Shown here piece after piece: positions 62,133 to 64,000 of a stretch of DNA of 64,000 nt. Below the pieces are notes generated by a model that was given only the letters and a program-made list of their open reading frames with translations, did not search any database and had not been told where the DNA came from. The DNA lies in NCBI RefSeq assembly GCF_014805625.2, contig NW_023998464.1, positions 8,465,813 to 8,529,812 on the forward strand, in the 5' to 3' direction. The stretch comes from Glossina fuscipes (lineage: Eukaryota; Arthropoda; Insecta; Diptera; Glossinidae). Numbering within the stretch: position 1 is the stretch's first letter; each line of letters begins with the position of its first letter. A program made the translations under genes and the position numbers.

Positions 62133-62801
62133 TTATTGACTTAGGAAGGGCTCTCCCTTTGAAGCCAATTTTGATGCTGGTTGTGGGAACCCACTCATCT
62201 TTGTTGTTGGGATTTCTTCTTTGAAAACGGACAGCGGAATATCGGATACGTCGTTTTTAATTATATCATCGACACTGTATGTGCATGGGATGTTTCGAAT
62301 GACTCCAAATCTATCAGTGAAAGACCTCGGTATGTACGCCTTCAAATTCTTTTTAGTAAATTCATTATTCGTAACAAAATTGTTAACATTGGCAGCAGAG
62401 CTGAAAAGCAGTTTGGCTCTGCCCCTGCTGACAACTTTTAATTCTTGTAAGCCGTACATGTTAAAATCCTTCAAGTAATCATAAAAATAGAGATTGGAGT
62501 TAATATTGTTGCGATTTCCTTCTGCGTTTGCACACGTTTCGACGAAAACGGCGAAACTGCACTTCGAAAGGCAATCGTACAAATTGATCTCATGATTTGA
62601 GTGTTAGTGCCCAAATCAGAGGGCTTGTCGACTGCCGCTTTACTAAGCATAATTAAAACATTTGCGTTATCCTCTCCATTGGGAGATGAAAGAAGGTTAT
62701 TCTCATCCATCCTCGATCTCTTGGTGCGCCCAATGGCATTCATATAAAAATCTTCAAAACAGTCTCTATCGGTTGTTATAAAATCAGACCCAGTCTCCAT
62801 A
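62133..62801 (-). pseudogene. I-clade LINE ORF1 (gag), N-terminal part
   Basis: ORF1 starts at METGSDFITT (ATG at 62801), runs through TKRSRMDENNLL and a frame change near 62580, then KCSFAVFVETCANAEGNRNN, DFNMYGLQELKVVSRGRAKL, NNFVTNNEFTKKNLKAYIPR and FGVIRNIPCTYSVDDI. This resembles the gag of fly I-like elements, an RNA-binding chaperone that forms particles with the element RNA. It ends with a Lys/Ser-rich segment, and another frame change leads to the zinc-knuckle part. Confidence 0.75.
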
Positions 62802-62850
62802 GAGAGATGGGCTGATGTTGTTTCGGTTGTTATCCCGGGGAACACCAAAA

Positions 62851-63439
62851 AAAAAAAAAAAGAAAAAATCACATCGAAAAAACAAAAAATTTAATATATA
62901 TATTGCTTTTCAATTTTTTTCTCACGAGAGATTCCTCTTCCTTCCCTTCTTTTCTTCCTTTAAAATTGTTTTCTTTGGTTATTTTATTATTTTGTTAAGC
63001 CTCTTTTCCTTTTTTCAAATATTTAAATTCTCTTCTTTTTTTTTTCACTAACACCGGTAAAAAACAAAAATTATCCAATTGCCGTTTGCAGAGATGGCGT
63101 GTTGTATCAATTGTGAATGAAACGCGAAAGCAAAATTGACTTGTTTATTTTGCATAAATAAACTACATATGCTAAACCCCAACGGGCATGCAAAATGCAA
63201 TGAATAGCAGATTGTGTTTTACGTTCAATCGTATGTTACCATTCTTTCGACGTCAATACTAGAGACAAGACGACTTTTAGCAAACGGCAGTTGAATAACA
63301 TTTTTCGTGTCTTAGCGGTGTTATGGAAAAAAAAGAAAACGAAAATTTAAGAAGGAAAAAAAAATTTTGAAAAAGAAAAGATATTTTTGAAAATTTTTTA
63401 AAATAATGTATACTTTAAATATTTTCGTCCGGATTTTTT
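62851..63439. other. Spacer between head-to-head LINEs
   Basis: Poly(A)/poly(T)-rich DNA with no gene, separating the 5' ends of the two I-clade elements. Confidence 0.6.
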
Positions 63440-64000
63440 GATAAGATAACAGCTAAAACAACATCAGCCTGTCTCTCTGATTACTATATACAAAAAGGTT
63501 TTGAAGATTATGTTATTTTAGTATATTAAGAGATCAAAAAATAGAAAATTTCATTTCACGCAATTTCCTTATGCACCGTCTGTCTAAAGTTGATCTTCCT
63601 TCCTTCCTTCAAAGAGCTTTTCAGTTCGTGATCAACTCTGCCAACTTCTCTGATAGTGGGTCCTTCTCACCTAATCTTATTTATTTTGCCAAAGGTTCTA
63701 AACGCGTAATCAAGTTCTTTATCAAAGGAACTAAAGTTAAACATTCGAAATCTCTTCGATTTCTCGGTAGAATTTTAAATGTCAGCCTAACTCTTCGTGG
63801 ACATTAGGAAACTGTCAATCTGAATGCAATATCATCAATCTGATGACTAACGATTGTCAGGCTTATTTTACAAAAAAGCTTTGATTGTGTACAAAGCTTT
63901 AGTCAGCTCTAAGATTGAAGTTGCACATTTTGCATCTTGTAACTTCCCAAAATATATTACGAAACATATACAAACACTTGAAAATCGAATATTAAAACGT
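63440..64000 (+). mobile_element. I-clade LINE, doubly deleted, copy 2 (runs off window)
   Basis: The 5' UTR (GATAACAGCTAAAACAACAT at 63443, with a CTGTCTCTCTG block) matches the reverse complement of copy 1 at about 62805-62845. Coding sequence jumps after a GTTTTGAAGATTAT remnant of ORF1 directly to the end of EN (ENFISRNFL, SKVDLPSFLQRAFQFVI, SGSFSPN). A second jump leads to KGTKVKHSKSLRFLGRIL of the RT thumb, and then LIVYKALVSSKIE, NFPKYI and QTLENRILKR near the window end. Both gag/EN and most of the RT are missing. Confidence 0.85.

Larger units (their letters stand above)
58870..62850 (-). mobile_element. I-clade LINE with internal RT deletion, copy 1
   Basis: This nearly full-span minus-strand element runs from its 5' UTR (near 62850) to a 3' poly(A) (20 T at 58870-58889 on the plus strand). 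In order it has ORF1/gag with zinc knuckles, endonuclease, a deletion, the post-RT connection, RNase H and a C-terminal Cys motif. That order with RNase H is diagnostic of the I clade of non-LTR elements. It is defective: at least one nonsense codon in EN, frame changes in ORF1 and loss of essentially the whole RT. Confidence 0.9.

Noticed and set aside
1..64000. CRISPR arrays, bacterial operons or phage-like systems
   Set aside because: The tandem repeats have no spacers, and splice sites, LINEs and AT-rich introns show eukaryotic nuclear DNA.

Overview
The window looks like nuclear DNA of a higher fly (Diptera, Brachycera). It is strongly AT-rich and gene-poor, has short GT..AG introns, and every protein I can place is closest in memory to Drosophila proteins. 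I recognise no LTR retrotransposon, rRNA, tRNA or CRISPR by eye. The one complete gene is a CD63-type tetraspanin on the minus strand (49871-52112). It has four phase-0 coding exons giving 234 residues, matches what I recall of Drosophila Tsp39D, and ends in a tyrosine sorting motif.

Most other recognisable coding sequence is broken or partial copies of conserved host genes. From left to right: a TAF13 copy with intron-like interruptions (about 5903-6600, +), meeting tail-to-tail the last exon of a PYROXD1-like gene (6656-6850, -); the first two recognisable exons of an axonemal dynein intermediate chain of DNAI1 type (19313-20095, +) with the WD-repeat part missing; the C-terminal third of SMC4/gluon (31651-32866, -) with its Walker B motif deleted; and an RPA70 N-terminal domain copy (42430-42894, +) followed by a reading frame with a 30-bp minisatellite. 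Several unassigned coding-like remnants are also listed.

Mobile DNA is plentiful. A CR1/jockey-like LINE family is present in at least four decayed copies (12235-15300 -, 39600-39785 +, 54040-54440 +, 57440-58730 +). Two I-clade LINEs lie head-to-head at the right end (58870-62850 - and 63440-64000 +), and both have lost the reverse transcriptase region by internal deletion. A decayed transposase-like gene of P-element/THAP9 type covers 44075-45994, and a 352-bp foldback/MITE with about 82-bp inverted repeats covers 23633-23984.

The most unusual structure is at 30.4-33.9 kb. Eight exact-period 37-bp repeats sit beside one copy of a roughly 190-bp sequence, whose second copy lies inverted 2.6 kb away, with the SMC4 fragment between them. 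The window as a whole resembles a low-constraint region, such as heterochromatin, a sex-limited chromosome or a large intergenic/intronic tract, that has collected gene copies and transposons. I found no convincing new multi-gene system. The inverted-repeat/SMC4 composite, the TAF13-PYROXD1 pair and the orphan dynein exons are the best candidates for follow-up.
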